Below are positions 57,400-64,000 of a stretch of 64,000 nt of DNA, piece by piece (positions within the stretch are counted from its first letter, which is position 1; each line of letters opens with the position of its first letter). The notes beneath the pieces are model-generated. The model was not told the DNA's origin. It saw only the letters and a program-made list of their open reading frames with translations, and did no database searches. Source of the stretch: UBA11524 sp963590165 (GTDB lineage: Bacteria > Bacillota > Clostridia > Christensenellales > Aristaeellaceae); NCBI GenBank assembly GCA_963590165.1, contig CAVANO010000052.1, positions 1 through 64,000 on the forward strand. The letters are read 5' to 3'. The position numbers and the translations under genes are program-made.

Positions 57400-58281
57400 T
57401 CAAGCTTCCTGCTTCTCCATCTTGGTGAGCGCCCACGCTGCAGCAAATCCCACCACAAACGTCACAACGCTGACAATCACCTGTGTGAGGTTGAAGCCAT
57501 CGATGCTCAGCCCCATCAGGATACCAATCGGCGAAGCAATGACAAGGCCGAGAATTGCGCAGTACGTCGCGCACTTCCACTTCGCCAGCAGAATTTCAAT
57601 CACCTTCGAGATGCCAAAGATGCCGATAATCACACCGATGCCGAAAGGCAGCAGAATGCCAATATTGTAGAGAATCAGCGTGCCGTCCAGCGCCGCAATC
57701 GCGCTGACAAGATTGCCGATTGCGCCGACAACCGGATAGTAGTAGCCCATGAGCATCAGCATCATCGAGCCGGACACGCCGGGAATGACCATCGTTGCCG
57801 AAGCGATGCAGCCCATTACGACCAACTTGAGCATTTCAAGCACGCTCAGGGTGATGGTCGCGCCGGTATCCTGCGGTTCCTTAATGAACGCCATGAAAAT
57901 AATCAGCGCGAATGCCAGCACAAACAGCACGCCGCCGATGGCAAACTGCTTCTTCGGCTGACCCTTGAGCTGCTTGAAAATCGCAGGCAGTCCGCCGAGA
58001 ATCAGACCGATGAACAACGTGTTGGTCGGCAGGGACGCAAAGCTGTCCGACAGCGCCCAGGTAATCACCTTCGAGAGCAGCACCAGCGCCGTCAGCATAC
58101 CGATGGCAAACGGCAGCAGCGTCAGGATAGATTTCTTGAACTGCTTAAACAGGTGCGTGATGCAGTGAATCAGCGTATCGTAAATGCCCATGGACACCAT
58201 CATGGTGCCGCCGGACACGCCGGGGATGATGTTCGCCAGCCCGATGACCATGCCCTTGAGGATGTCGGAAATGAACTTCAT
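57400..58281 (-). CDS. DUF368 family protein, probable undecaprenyl-phosphate translocase PopT
   Basis: A 293-residue membrane protein with eight or so helices and two inverted halves, each with the family motif: IIPGVSGGTMMV near residue 20 and VIPGVSGSMMLMLMG near 170. DUF368 proteins (PopT) recycle undecaprenyl phosphate across the membrane for cell-wall and glycan synthesis. The second ATG (58281) is used because GGAG lies ten bases upstream. Its place downstream of the dTDP-rhamnose genes fits a role in glycan assembly. Confidence 0.88.
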   Translation of the reverse strand: MKFISDILKGMVIGLANIIPGVSGGTMMVSMGIYDTLIHCITHLFKQFKKSILTLLPFAIGMLTALVLLSKVITWALSDSFASLPTNTLFIGLILGGLPAIFKQLKGQPKKQFAIGGVLFVLAFALIIFMAFIKEPQDTGATITLSVLEMLKLVVMGCIASATMVIPGVSGSMMLMLMGYYYPVVGAIGNLVSAIAALDGTLILYNIGILLPFGIGVIIGIFGISKVIEILLAKWKCATYCAILGLVIASPIGILMGLSIDGFNLTQVIVSVVTFVVGFAAAWALTKMEKQEA

Positions 58282-58367
58282 GCTTATCATGCTCCTTTGC
58301 GGTCTATTGGTGAATGATATTCATCAAATCATGAGTTGCAGTGAACAGCAATATATTGCGAAAAAAT

Positions 58368-59552
58368 TTACAAAGTGCATGCAGCTGATGATTGTTGCTT
58401 CCTCTTTTCGGCAATCCTGAACGTTGCCTCTACCATGATGATCATCAGCAGGAAGAAAACGAACAGGTAAACCGGCAGAATGGAATAGGAGACAGCACTG
58501 CCGAGCACGCCGAAAAGCGGCGGCATAAAGGTGGAGCCGACATAAGCGGCAGCCATCTGGATGCCGATGATTGCGCCCGAATTCTCTGCACCGAAGTTGT
58601 CAGGCGTCGCATGAATGATGCAGGGATAAATCGGAGCGCAGCCGAATCCGAGCAGCAGGAAGGCGGCAAATGCAACCTTTTCGGATGCAGACGGCAGGAG
58701 CATGGTCAAAATGCCGCAAGTCAGGACGACGGTACCCAGCCGGATCATTTTCCGGTCACCCAGCCGGTCGGTGATAAAGCCGCTGAGAAACCTTCCTGCC
58801 GTGATGCCGATGTAAAACAGCGATGCAAGAACGGCTGCGCGCTCAGCCGAAATTCCCTTTACCGCAACAAAATAGGTGCTTGCCCATTGCATGCCCGTGG
58901 CCTCCGCCGCACAATAAGCGAAAAAGCCCAGCAACAGGAAGGGAACGCCTTTGATTTTCAGCGTTTCTGCCAGCCCGATGTGTTTTTCCTGACTGCTTTC
59001 CGTCGCTTTATTCACCTTCCATACAGGCAGCGTAAAAAGGAGCAGCAGTGCAATGCCCAGTTGAATCAGTCCCACCGTTCGGTAGCCGTCGTTCCATCTC
59101 CCGTTGGTCAACGCATAGCTCATGACAAAGGGACTCACAATCGTGCCGATTCCCCAAAAACAATGCAGCCAGCTCATGTGCTTTGCCTTGTAGTGCAGCG
59201 CAATGTAATTGTTCAGTGCGGCATCAATCGCGCCGGCGCCCAAGCCGTACGGAACAGCAAAGGCAATCAGCATCCAGAACCGGTTGGAAACGGAAAATCC
59301 CAGCAAGGCAACCACAGTGAGCATTACGCTGATCACCGTCACCCTGCCTGTGCCCAGCTTATGCGTCAAGCAATCCGAAAGCAAGCTCGAAATGATTGTA
59401 CCGCCGGAAATGACCATGGTCACAATGCCCATATACGATACGGGTACGCCAAGTTCTGCATACATGACCGGCCAGCCCGATCCAAGCAAGGAATCCGGCA
59501 GTCCGAGACTGATAAAGGCAACATAAATCAGTGCAAGCAAAAAAGAGTACAT
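58368..59552 (-). CDS. MFS transporter
   Basis: A 394-residue, 12-helix major facilitator. ALIYVAFISLGLPDSLLGSGWPV at the start and HCFWGIGTIVSPF, GRFLSGFITDRLGDRKMI in the middle are those of the FucP/YfkF-like sugar or drug group. Substrate is not evident. The ATG at 59552 is seven bases from GGAG; a GTG two codons before is too close. It follows rfbD by 28 bp without a terminator and may be read with the rhamnose genes. Confidence 0.88.
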   Translation of the reverse strand: MYSFLLALIYVAFISLGLPDSLLGSGWPVMYAELGVPVSYMGIVTMVISGGTIISSLLSDCLTHKLGTGRVTVISVMLTVVALLGFSVSNRFWMLIAFAVPYGLGAGAIDAALNNYIALHYKAKHMSWLHCFWGIGTIVSPFVMSYALTNGRWNDGYRTVGLIQLGIALLLLFTLPVWKVNKATESSQEKHIGLAETLKIKGVPFLLLGFFAYCAAEATGMQWASTYFVAVKGISAERAAVLASLFYIGITAGRFLSGFITDRLGDRKMIRLGTVVLTCGILTMLLPSASEKVAFAAFLLLGFGCAPIYPCIIHATPDNFGAENSGAIIGIQMAAAYVGSTFMPPLFGVLGSAVSYSILPVYLFVFFLLMIIMVEATFRIAEKRKQQSSAACTL

Positions 59553-59580
59553 ATTCACGCTCCGTAGGCAGCCCTCTTTT

Positions 59581-60495
59581 TTATTTTTGCAGTTCCTTCA
59601 AATAGCGCTTCAGCGCATCGTGCCAGTCCGGCAGCGGCGCGAAGCCGTTCGCAACGATTTTCGACTTGTCCAGCCGGCTATTGAACGGTCTTGCCGCCTT
59701 TGACAGCCCGTATTCCGCCGTCGTGACCGGCAGCACCTTCGTCGAATAGCCTGCCTGACGGAAGATTTCGCACGCGAAGTCATACCAGCTGATGTAGCCG
59801 CCTTCGTTCGTCGCATGATACGTGCCGTAGCAGTCAGACACCACCAAATCGCACAGGAAACGCGCCAAATCCGGCGTGTAGGTCGGCGTGCCGATCTGGT
59901 CATTAACAACGCGCAAGGTATCGTACTTTTGCCCGAGCTTCAGCATCGTCTTCACGAAATTGGCGCCGTTCAACCCGAACACCCACGCTGTCCGCACGAT
60001 GAATGCGCGCGTCAGCCGTGCACGCACTGCCTGTTCGCCGTCCAGCTTGCTCTGCCCGTAGACATTCAGCGGCGCATAGTCCGTGCAGTCCGGCACCCAC
60101 GGTTCACTCCCCTGTCCGCTGAACACGTAGTCCGTGCTGATGTAGACCATCTTCGCATCGATTGCCTTGCAGGCGTCCGCGATATTCGCCGTGCCGACAG
60201 CATTTACCGCATGCACCTTCGGGCGATTTTCCTCGTCCTCCGCGGCATCGACTGCCGTCCATGCCGCGCAGTGAATGACCGCATCCGGCTTGACGCTGCC
60301 GATGGTGTCCGCGACTGCTGCCGCGTCCGTGATATCCATCGGGACATACGGCACATGCGTGACTGCCGTGTCATCCTGCAATCCAGCATACTTTTCCGAC
60401 ACATCGCTGGCAATGCCCTCATGTCCGCGCAGCGCCAGCTCGTTGATCACATCATGCCCAAGCTGACCATTCACGCCGGTTACCAGTACCTTCAT
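59581..60495 (-). CDS. rfbD: dTDP-4-dehydrorhamnose reductase
   Basis: Last step to dTDP-L-rhamnose. The 304-residue SDR protein has GVNGQLGHDV for NADPH, YISTDYVFSG, the catalytic YGQSK and GTPTYTPDLA. It overlaps rfbB by four bases. Length and motifs are standard. Confidence 0.96.
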   Translation of the reverse strand: MKVLVTGVNGQLGHDVINELALRGHEGIASDVSEKYAGLQDDTAVTHVPYVPMDITDAAAVADTIGSVKPDAVIHCAAWTAVDAAEDEENRPKVHAVNAVGTANIADACKAIDAKMVYISTDYVFSGQGSEPWVPDCTDYAPLNVYGQSKLDGEQAVRARLTRAFIVRTAWVFGLNGANFVKTMLKLGQKYDTLRVVNDQIGTPTYTPDLARFLCDLVVSDCYGTYHATNEGGYISWYDFACEIFRQAGYSTKVLPVTTAEYGLSKAARPFNSRLDKSKIVANGFAPLPDWHDALKRYLKELQK

Positions 60496-61520
60496 GCCTG
60501 ACCCCTCGTTCCGTACATCTTCTCATAATAATTCTGATAATCGCCGGCGAGGATGTCCTTCCACCACTTCTCGTTGTCGAGATACCAGCGGATTGTCCGC
60601 TTGATGCCTTCATCGAAGGTCGTTGTCGGCAGCCAGCCCAGCTCATTATGCAGTTTCGTCGGGTCGATAGCATAGCGGCGGTCGTGTCCTGGGCGATCCT
60701 TCACAAAGGTGATGAGGCTTTCCGGCTTGCCCAGCTCGCGCAGAATCGTTTTTACGACTTCGAGGTTCGTGCGCTCGTTATGTCCGCCGACGTTGTAGAT
60801 TTCGCCTTCGCGTCCCTTGCGGATGACAAGGTCAATCGCGGCGCAGTGATCCTCGACATAGAGCCAGTCGCGGACGTTCTCGCCGGTTCCGTATACAGGC
60901 AGGCTTTCGTCCGCCAGCGCACGCGAAATCATCAGCGGAATCAGCTTCTCCGGAAAATGATAGGGACCGTAGTTGTTCGAGCAACGCGTGATGGAAACAG
61001 GCAGGCGGAACGTCCGCGCATAGGCCAGCACCAGCAGGTCAGCAGACGCTTTCGATGCGCTGTACGGGCTGGAGGTGTGGATGGGCGTTTCTTCGGTGAA
61101 GAACAGGTCGGGACGGTCGAGCGGCAGGTCGCCGTACACTTCATCCGTCGAGACCTGATGATACCGCTTGATGCCGTACTTGCGGCAGGCATCCATCAGG
61201 GTTTGGGTACCCAGGATATTCGTGCGCAGGAACAGGCCGGGATCCTCCACCGAGCGGTCAACATGGCTTTCCGCGGCGAAATTCACCACGATGTCCGGAT
61301 GCTCCTCCTCAAAGAGTTTCTCCACGGCTGCCTTGTCGGTGATGTCCGCCTTGACGAAGCGGAAATTGTCCTTCTTCATCGCGCCTTCAAGATTCGCCAA
61401 ATTGCCTGCATAGGTCAGGCAGTCCAGGCAGACAATTCGATCTTCCGGATGCTCGCGGAGCTCATAGTAAATGAAATTGCTGCCGATAAAACCGGCACCG
61501 CCCGTCACGATGATGGTCAT
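60492..61520 (-). CDS. rfbB: dTDP-glucose 4,6-dehydratase
   Basis: Second step of dTDP-rhamnose synthesis. The 342-residue extended SDR has GGAGFIGSNFIYY, AAESHVDRS, STDEVYGDL with the catalytic Asp-Glu pair, and YSASKASADLL with Tyr and Lys. It overlaps both rfbC and rfbD by four bases, so the three are coupled. Confidence 0.97.
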   Translation of the reverse strand: MTIIVTGGAGFIGSNFIYYELREHPEDRIVCLDCLTYAGNLANLEGAMKKDNFRFVKADITDKAAVEKLFEEEHPDIVVNFAAESHVDRSVEDPGLFLRTNILGTQTLMDACRKYGIKRYHQVSTDEVYGDLPLDRPDLFFTEETPIHTSSPYSASKASADLLVLAYARTFRLPVSITRCSNNYGPYHFPEKLIPLMISRALADESLPVYGTGENVRDWLYVEDHCAAIDLVIRKGREGEIYNVGGHNERTNLEVVKTILRELGKPESLITFVKDRPGHDRRYAIDPTKLHNELGWLPTTTFDEGIKRTIRWYLDNEKWWKDILAGDYQNYYEKMYGTRGQA

Positions 61521-62086
61521 GCCTTTTCCTCCTCATACACGAAATTGCAGTCGCTGTCCGCAAGCAGCGGCGAGGTCGTGTCCTTCTGGCTCAGCAGTTC
61601 CTCGACTACCTCGCCCCATTCCACGCCGATAGCGGGATCGTTGAAGCGGATGCCGCGGTCGCACTCCTTGCTGTAGAGGTTATCGACCTTATAGCAGAAC
61701 TCCACATCGTCCGTCAGCGTGCGGAAGCCGTGCCCGAAGCCGCGCGGGATGAGCAGCATGCGCTTGTTCTCCGCAGACAGCTCCACCGCCACCCACTGCC
61801 GATACGTCGGGCTGCCCTTGCGCAGGTCAACCGCCACATCCATGACGGCGCCCTTGGTCACACGCACCAACTTGGCCTGTGCCATCGGGTTATTCTGGAA
61901 GTGGATGCCGCGGAGCACGCCCCTGTGCGCCGTGAACGACTGATTATCCTGCACAAACACGTTGTCGATGCCCATATCATGGAACGCCTTCTGCGAATAG
62001 GTTTCCATGAAATAGCCGCGCTGATCGCCGAACACCTTCGGCTCGATGATAAACACGCCCGGCAGGGACGTTGCGATCTTTTCCAT
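61517..62086 (-). CDS. rfbC: dTDP-4-dehydrorhamnose 3,5-epimerase
   Basis: Third step of the pathway. The 189-residue cupin-fold protein has EPKVFGDQRGYFMETY, RGVLRGIHFQ with the catalytic His, and IPRGFGHGF. AGAGGT is seven bases before ATG. A 142-bp spacer with repeats separates it from rfbA. Confidence 0.96.
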   Translation of the reverse strand: MEKIATSLPGVFIIEPKVFGDQRGYFMETYSQKAFHDMGIDNVFVQDNQSFTAHRGVLRGIHFQNNPMAQAKLVRVTKGAVMDVAVDLRKGSPTYRQWVAVELSAENKRMLLIPRGFGHGFRTLTDDVEFCYKVDNLYSKECDRGIRFNDPAIGVEWGEVVEELLSQKDTTSPLLADSDCNFVYEEEKA

Positions 62087-62167
62087 GTGTAAAGACCTCT
62101 TTCAGAAAAAATTTTTGACGCTGAAAAACTCGTCGTATGGAACAAGCAAATGTCATTCCATCTTCCA

Positions 62168-62221
62168 GGGGCTTTGCGGTTACGAGGCAAAGCCCCCTCG
62201 TCATTCTTCCATTGATTCTTT
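62168..62221. repeat. Hairpin B-like element and a 21-bp palindrome between rfbA and rfbC
   Basis: GGGGCTTTGC...GCAAAGCCCC (62168-62196) uses the family sequence GGGGCTTTGCGGT but refolds it into a new stem. TTGATTCTTT-C-AAAGAATCAA (62211-62231) directly follows the rfbA stop and overlaps it. Neither has a T-run, so partial termination or mRNA protection is more likely than full termination. Confidence 0.65.
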
Positions 62222-62228
62222 CAAAGAA

Positions 62229-63116
62229 TCAATACCGAATCTTGCCGTCCGCCACGGCCTTCAAATGTTCACCATAGGGGCTCTTGCCATACCGATGCGC
62301 GGACTGCAGCAATTTTTCCTTGCTGATCCAGCCGTTCCTGTAGGCGATTTCCTCGGGTGCGGAAATCTTAATGCTCTGGCGTTTTTCGATCATACGCACG
62401 AAATCTGCCGCATCCACCAGAGAATCCATGGTGCCCGTATCCAGCCACGCATAGCCGCGTCCGAGCAGCTTCACGTCCAGCTCGCCGCTGTTGAGATACA
62501 TCTCGTTCAGCGTGGTAATCTCCAGTTCACCGCGTGCAGACGGCTTGACCGCCTTTGCGCGTTCGCTCACGCCTGCCGGATAGAAGTACAGTCCCGTAAT
62601 GCAGTAGTTGCTCTTGGGATGCTTCGGCTTTTCCTCCACGGAAATGACCTTGCCGTTCTCGTCAAACTCGACAATGCCGAACCGCTCCGGGTCATTCACA
62701 TAATAACCGAAAATCGTGGCGCGTCCTGCCTGCGCATTCTCCGCCGCGCCGCGAAGCACCTTCGAAAAACCGTTGCCGTAGAAGATATTATCGCCGAGCA
62801 CCATTGCACAGGGTTCATTGGCGATGAATTCCTCCCCGATGAGGAACGCCTGCGCCAGTCCGTCCGGTGAAGGCTGCACGGCATACTGCAAATGCACGCC
62901 GAACTCGCTGCCGTCCCCCAGCAGGGACTCAAAGCGCGGCGTATCGACCGGTGTCGAGATGATCAGAATATCACGGATGCCGGCAAGCATCAGCGTCGAA
63001 AGCGGATAGTAGATCATCGGCTTGTCATACACGGGCAAAAGCTGCTTGCTGGTCACCATCGTCAGCGGATACAGCCGCGTACCGGCACCGCCGGCCAGAA
63101 TAATTCCCTTCATCAT
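62229..63116 (-). CDS. rfbA: Glucose-1-phosphate thymidylyltransferase
   Basis: First step of dTDP-rhamnose synthesis. The 295-residue nucleotidyltransferase has GIILAGGAGTRLYPLT, KQLLPVYDKPMIYYPLS, MVLGDNIFYG, VEEKPKHPKS and GYAWLDTGTMDSL. AAAGGA lies six bases before the first ATG; a second ATG follows at once and is equally possible. It is the first gene of the rfb set. Confidence 0.97.
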   Translation of the reverse strand: MMKGIILAGGAGTRLYPLTMVTSKQLLPVYDKPMIYYPLSTLMLAGIRDILIISTPVDTPRFESLLGDGSEFGVHLQYAVQPSPDGLAQAFLIGEEFIANEPCAMVLGDNIFYGNGFSKVLRGAAENAQAGRATIFGYYVNDPERFGIVEFDENGKVISVEEKPKHPKSNYCITGLYFYPAGVSERAKAVKPSARGELEITTLNEMYLNSGELDVKLLGRGYAWLDTGTMDSLVDAADFVRMIEKRQSIKISAPEEIAYRNGWISKEKLLQSAHRYGKSPYGEHLKAVADGKIRY

Positions 63117-63161
63117 GCCTGTTCCTTTCTTTTGTCTTTGCAGATGTTTCCTTCCTTATGG

Positions 63162-63190
63162 ATTATGCCATAAACGTCGGATTTTCGCAA
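63162..63190 (-). promoter_or_regulatory. Promoter of the rfb operon
   Basis: Minus-strand -35 TTGCGA (63185-63190), 17 bp, -10 CATAAT (63162-63167), 46 bp before rfbA. Confidence 0.65.
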
Positions 63191-63243
63191 GTACAACGAT
63201 GTAAAAACTCGCTCATGCGCACAGGTTTCATATCCTGTAAACG

Positions 63244-63280
63244 AAAAGTCCCCTCTGCCGTTGTTTCCGGCAAAGGGGAT
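63244..63280 (-). terminator. Terminator of the permease gene
   Basis: On the minus strand TCCCCTTTGCCG pairs with CGGCAGAGGGGA, followed by CTTTT, 18 bp past the stop. Confidence 0.8.
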
Positions 63281-63297
63281 GCTGTGTCATTGTTGGA

Positions 63298-64000
63298 TTA
63301 GACCTTGAAATTCACGGACTGATCGCCCTGCTCATTCTTGCCGAAAACGTAATCATTGCCCGGCAGAATCGCGTTCAGCAGGATGCCGACGACAGAAGCC
63401 ACCGCCAGACCGGACAGGCTGACCGTCGCAGTACCAACCATGAAGGAGATGGAGCCGGCATTGGAGAAGTTGATGCCCAGCGCCAGCGACATGATCACAG
63501 CCGCGATGATGACGTTGCGGCTCTTGGTAAAGTCAACCTGATTTTCAACCACATTGCGGACACCGACTGCAGAAATCATGCCATAGAGGATCAGGGACAC
63601 GCCGCCGATGGTTGCAGAGGGCATGCACTGAATCAGCGCGGAGAACTTCGGGCAGAAGGAGAAGATAATCGCCAGGACGGCCGCCATGCGGATGACGGAA
63701 GGATTGTACACGCGGGTCAGCGCCAGCACGCCGGTGTTCTCGCCGTAGGTCGTGTTGGCAGGAGCGCCGAAGAGCGCTGCCATGCTCGTTGCAAGACCGT
63801 CGCCCAGCAGGGTGCGATGCAGACCGGGCTTCTCGATGAAGTTCACGCCGACCGTAGAGGAAATGGCGGAGATATCACCGATGTGCTCCATCATGGTTGC
63901 CAGTGCGATCGGGGCAATCGTGATGATGCTGTTCAGCAGCGCCGTGCCGTCGCAGTTGCCGATGAGGGAGAAAGTGGTCTCTTCCCACTTGACCGGCAGA
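63298..64000 (-). CDS. Uracil/xanthine permease (NCS2 family), 3' part
   Basis: The gene runs off the right edge; about 234 C-terminal residues are present and the frame stays open to 64000. IAPIALATMMEHIGDISAIS carries the substrate-binding Glu of UraA-type uracil permeases, and GLATSMAALFGAPANTTYGEN holds the second binding Glu motif. Several membrane helices follow. UraA-type import of uracil is most likely, but xanthine or other bases cannot be excluded. Confidence 0.9.
   Translation of the reverse strand, partial: LPVKWEETTFSLIGNCDGTALLNSIITIAPIALATMMEHIGDISAISSTVGVNFIEKPGLHRTLLGDGLATSMAALFGAPANTTYGENTGVLALTRVYNPSVIRMAAVLAIIFSFCPKFSALIQCMPSATIGGVSLILYGMISAVGVRNVVENQVDFTKSRNVIIAAVIMSLALGINFSNAGSISFMVGTATVSLSGLAVASVVGILLNAILPGNDYVFGKNEQGDQSVNFKV

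Overview
The window looks like a chromosomal segment of a GC-rich, low-copy-rRNA-region member of the Clostridia (Bacillota), probably a gut or rumen anaerobe. The grounds are the nusA operon in Firmicutes order (rimP-nusA-ylxR-ylxQ-infB-...-rbfA), an L10-type leader before rplJL, a CD1247-type protein beside efp, a DUF6440 gene, PopT (DUF368), Rrf2 and many AGGAGG ribosome sites. A family below class cannot be fixed by reading alone. I see no rRNA, tRNA, prophage, transposase or CRISPR array.

Layout. 1-6.5 kb: an array of hairpins, a CD1247-like protein, efp, two membrane-anchored coiled-coil proteins (one with a huge Ala/Asp/Glu tract), an M28 peptidase with trmO, and an unknown membrane protein. 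6.5-12.2 kb: an Mrp ATPase, a lipoprotein with seven peptidoglycan-binding repeats, a secreted transglutaminase-like protein, and the L10 leader with rplJ-rplL. 12.2-20.9 kb (minus strand): the translation/transcription operon rimP, nusA, ylxR, ylxQ, infB, rbfA, truB, ribF behind a structured leader. 21-26.5 kb: an extracellular metallo-beta-lactamase-fold protein, dut, a cysteine desulfurase, a small secreted protein and aconitase. 27-36 kb: a carbohydrate (probably uronate-related) cluster with a KDG-type kinase, a U32-like protein, a CE15-like esterase, an AraC regulator, a sugar ABC transporter and a Gfo/Idh/MocA oxidoreductase. 36-48 kb: deoD, rarA, a second MBL protein, a CmpB-like membrane protein, gyrA, gyrB, adenine deaminase and a polysaccharide deacetylase. 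48-57 kb: DUF6440, an XRE regulator, Rrf2, tcdA, a spermidine-synthase-like protein, a heterodimeric-type ABC exporter pair, a ProX deacylase and phosphofructokinase. 57-64 kb: popT, an MFS transporter, the dTDP-L-rhamnose operon rfbA-C-B-D and the end of a uracil/xanthine permease gene.

The most unusual signal is not a gene. Intergenic spaces carry a dispersed family of short palindromes in two linked forms. Hairpin A has a GGAC-GAA-GTCC core. Hairpin B has a GC stem closing on a conserved TTTGCGRTC loop. Stem bases differ between copies but change on both sides together, while loops stay constant. The copies lie between genes, including inside the nusA operon, next to -35 boxes of two promoters, and as an 88-bp tandem array in front of the Rrf2 gene. 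Other items worth checking are a possible 65-nt small RNA under twin palindromic operators, an attenuator-like leader before rimP-nusA, and a palindrome over the promoter of the Rrf2 gene.
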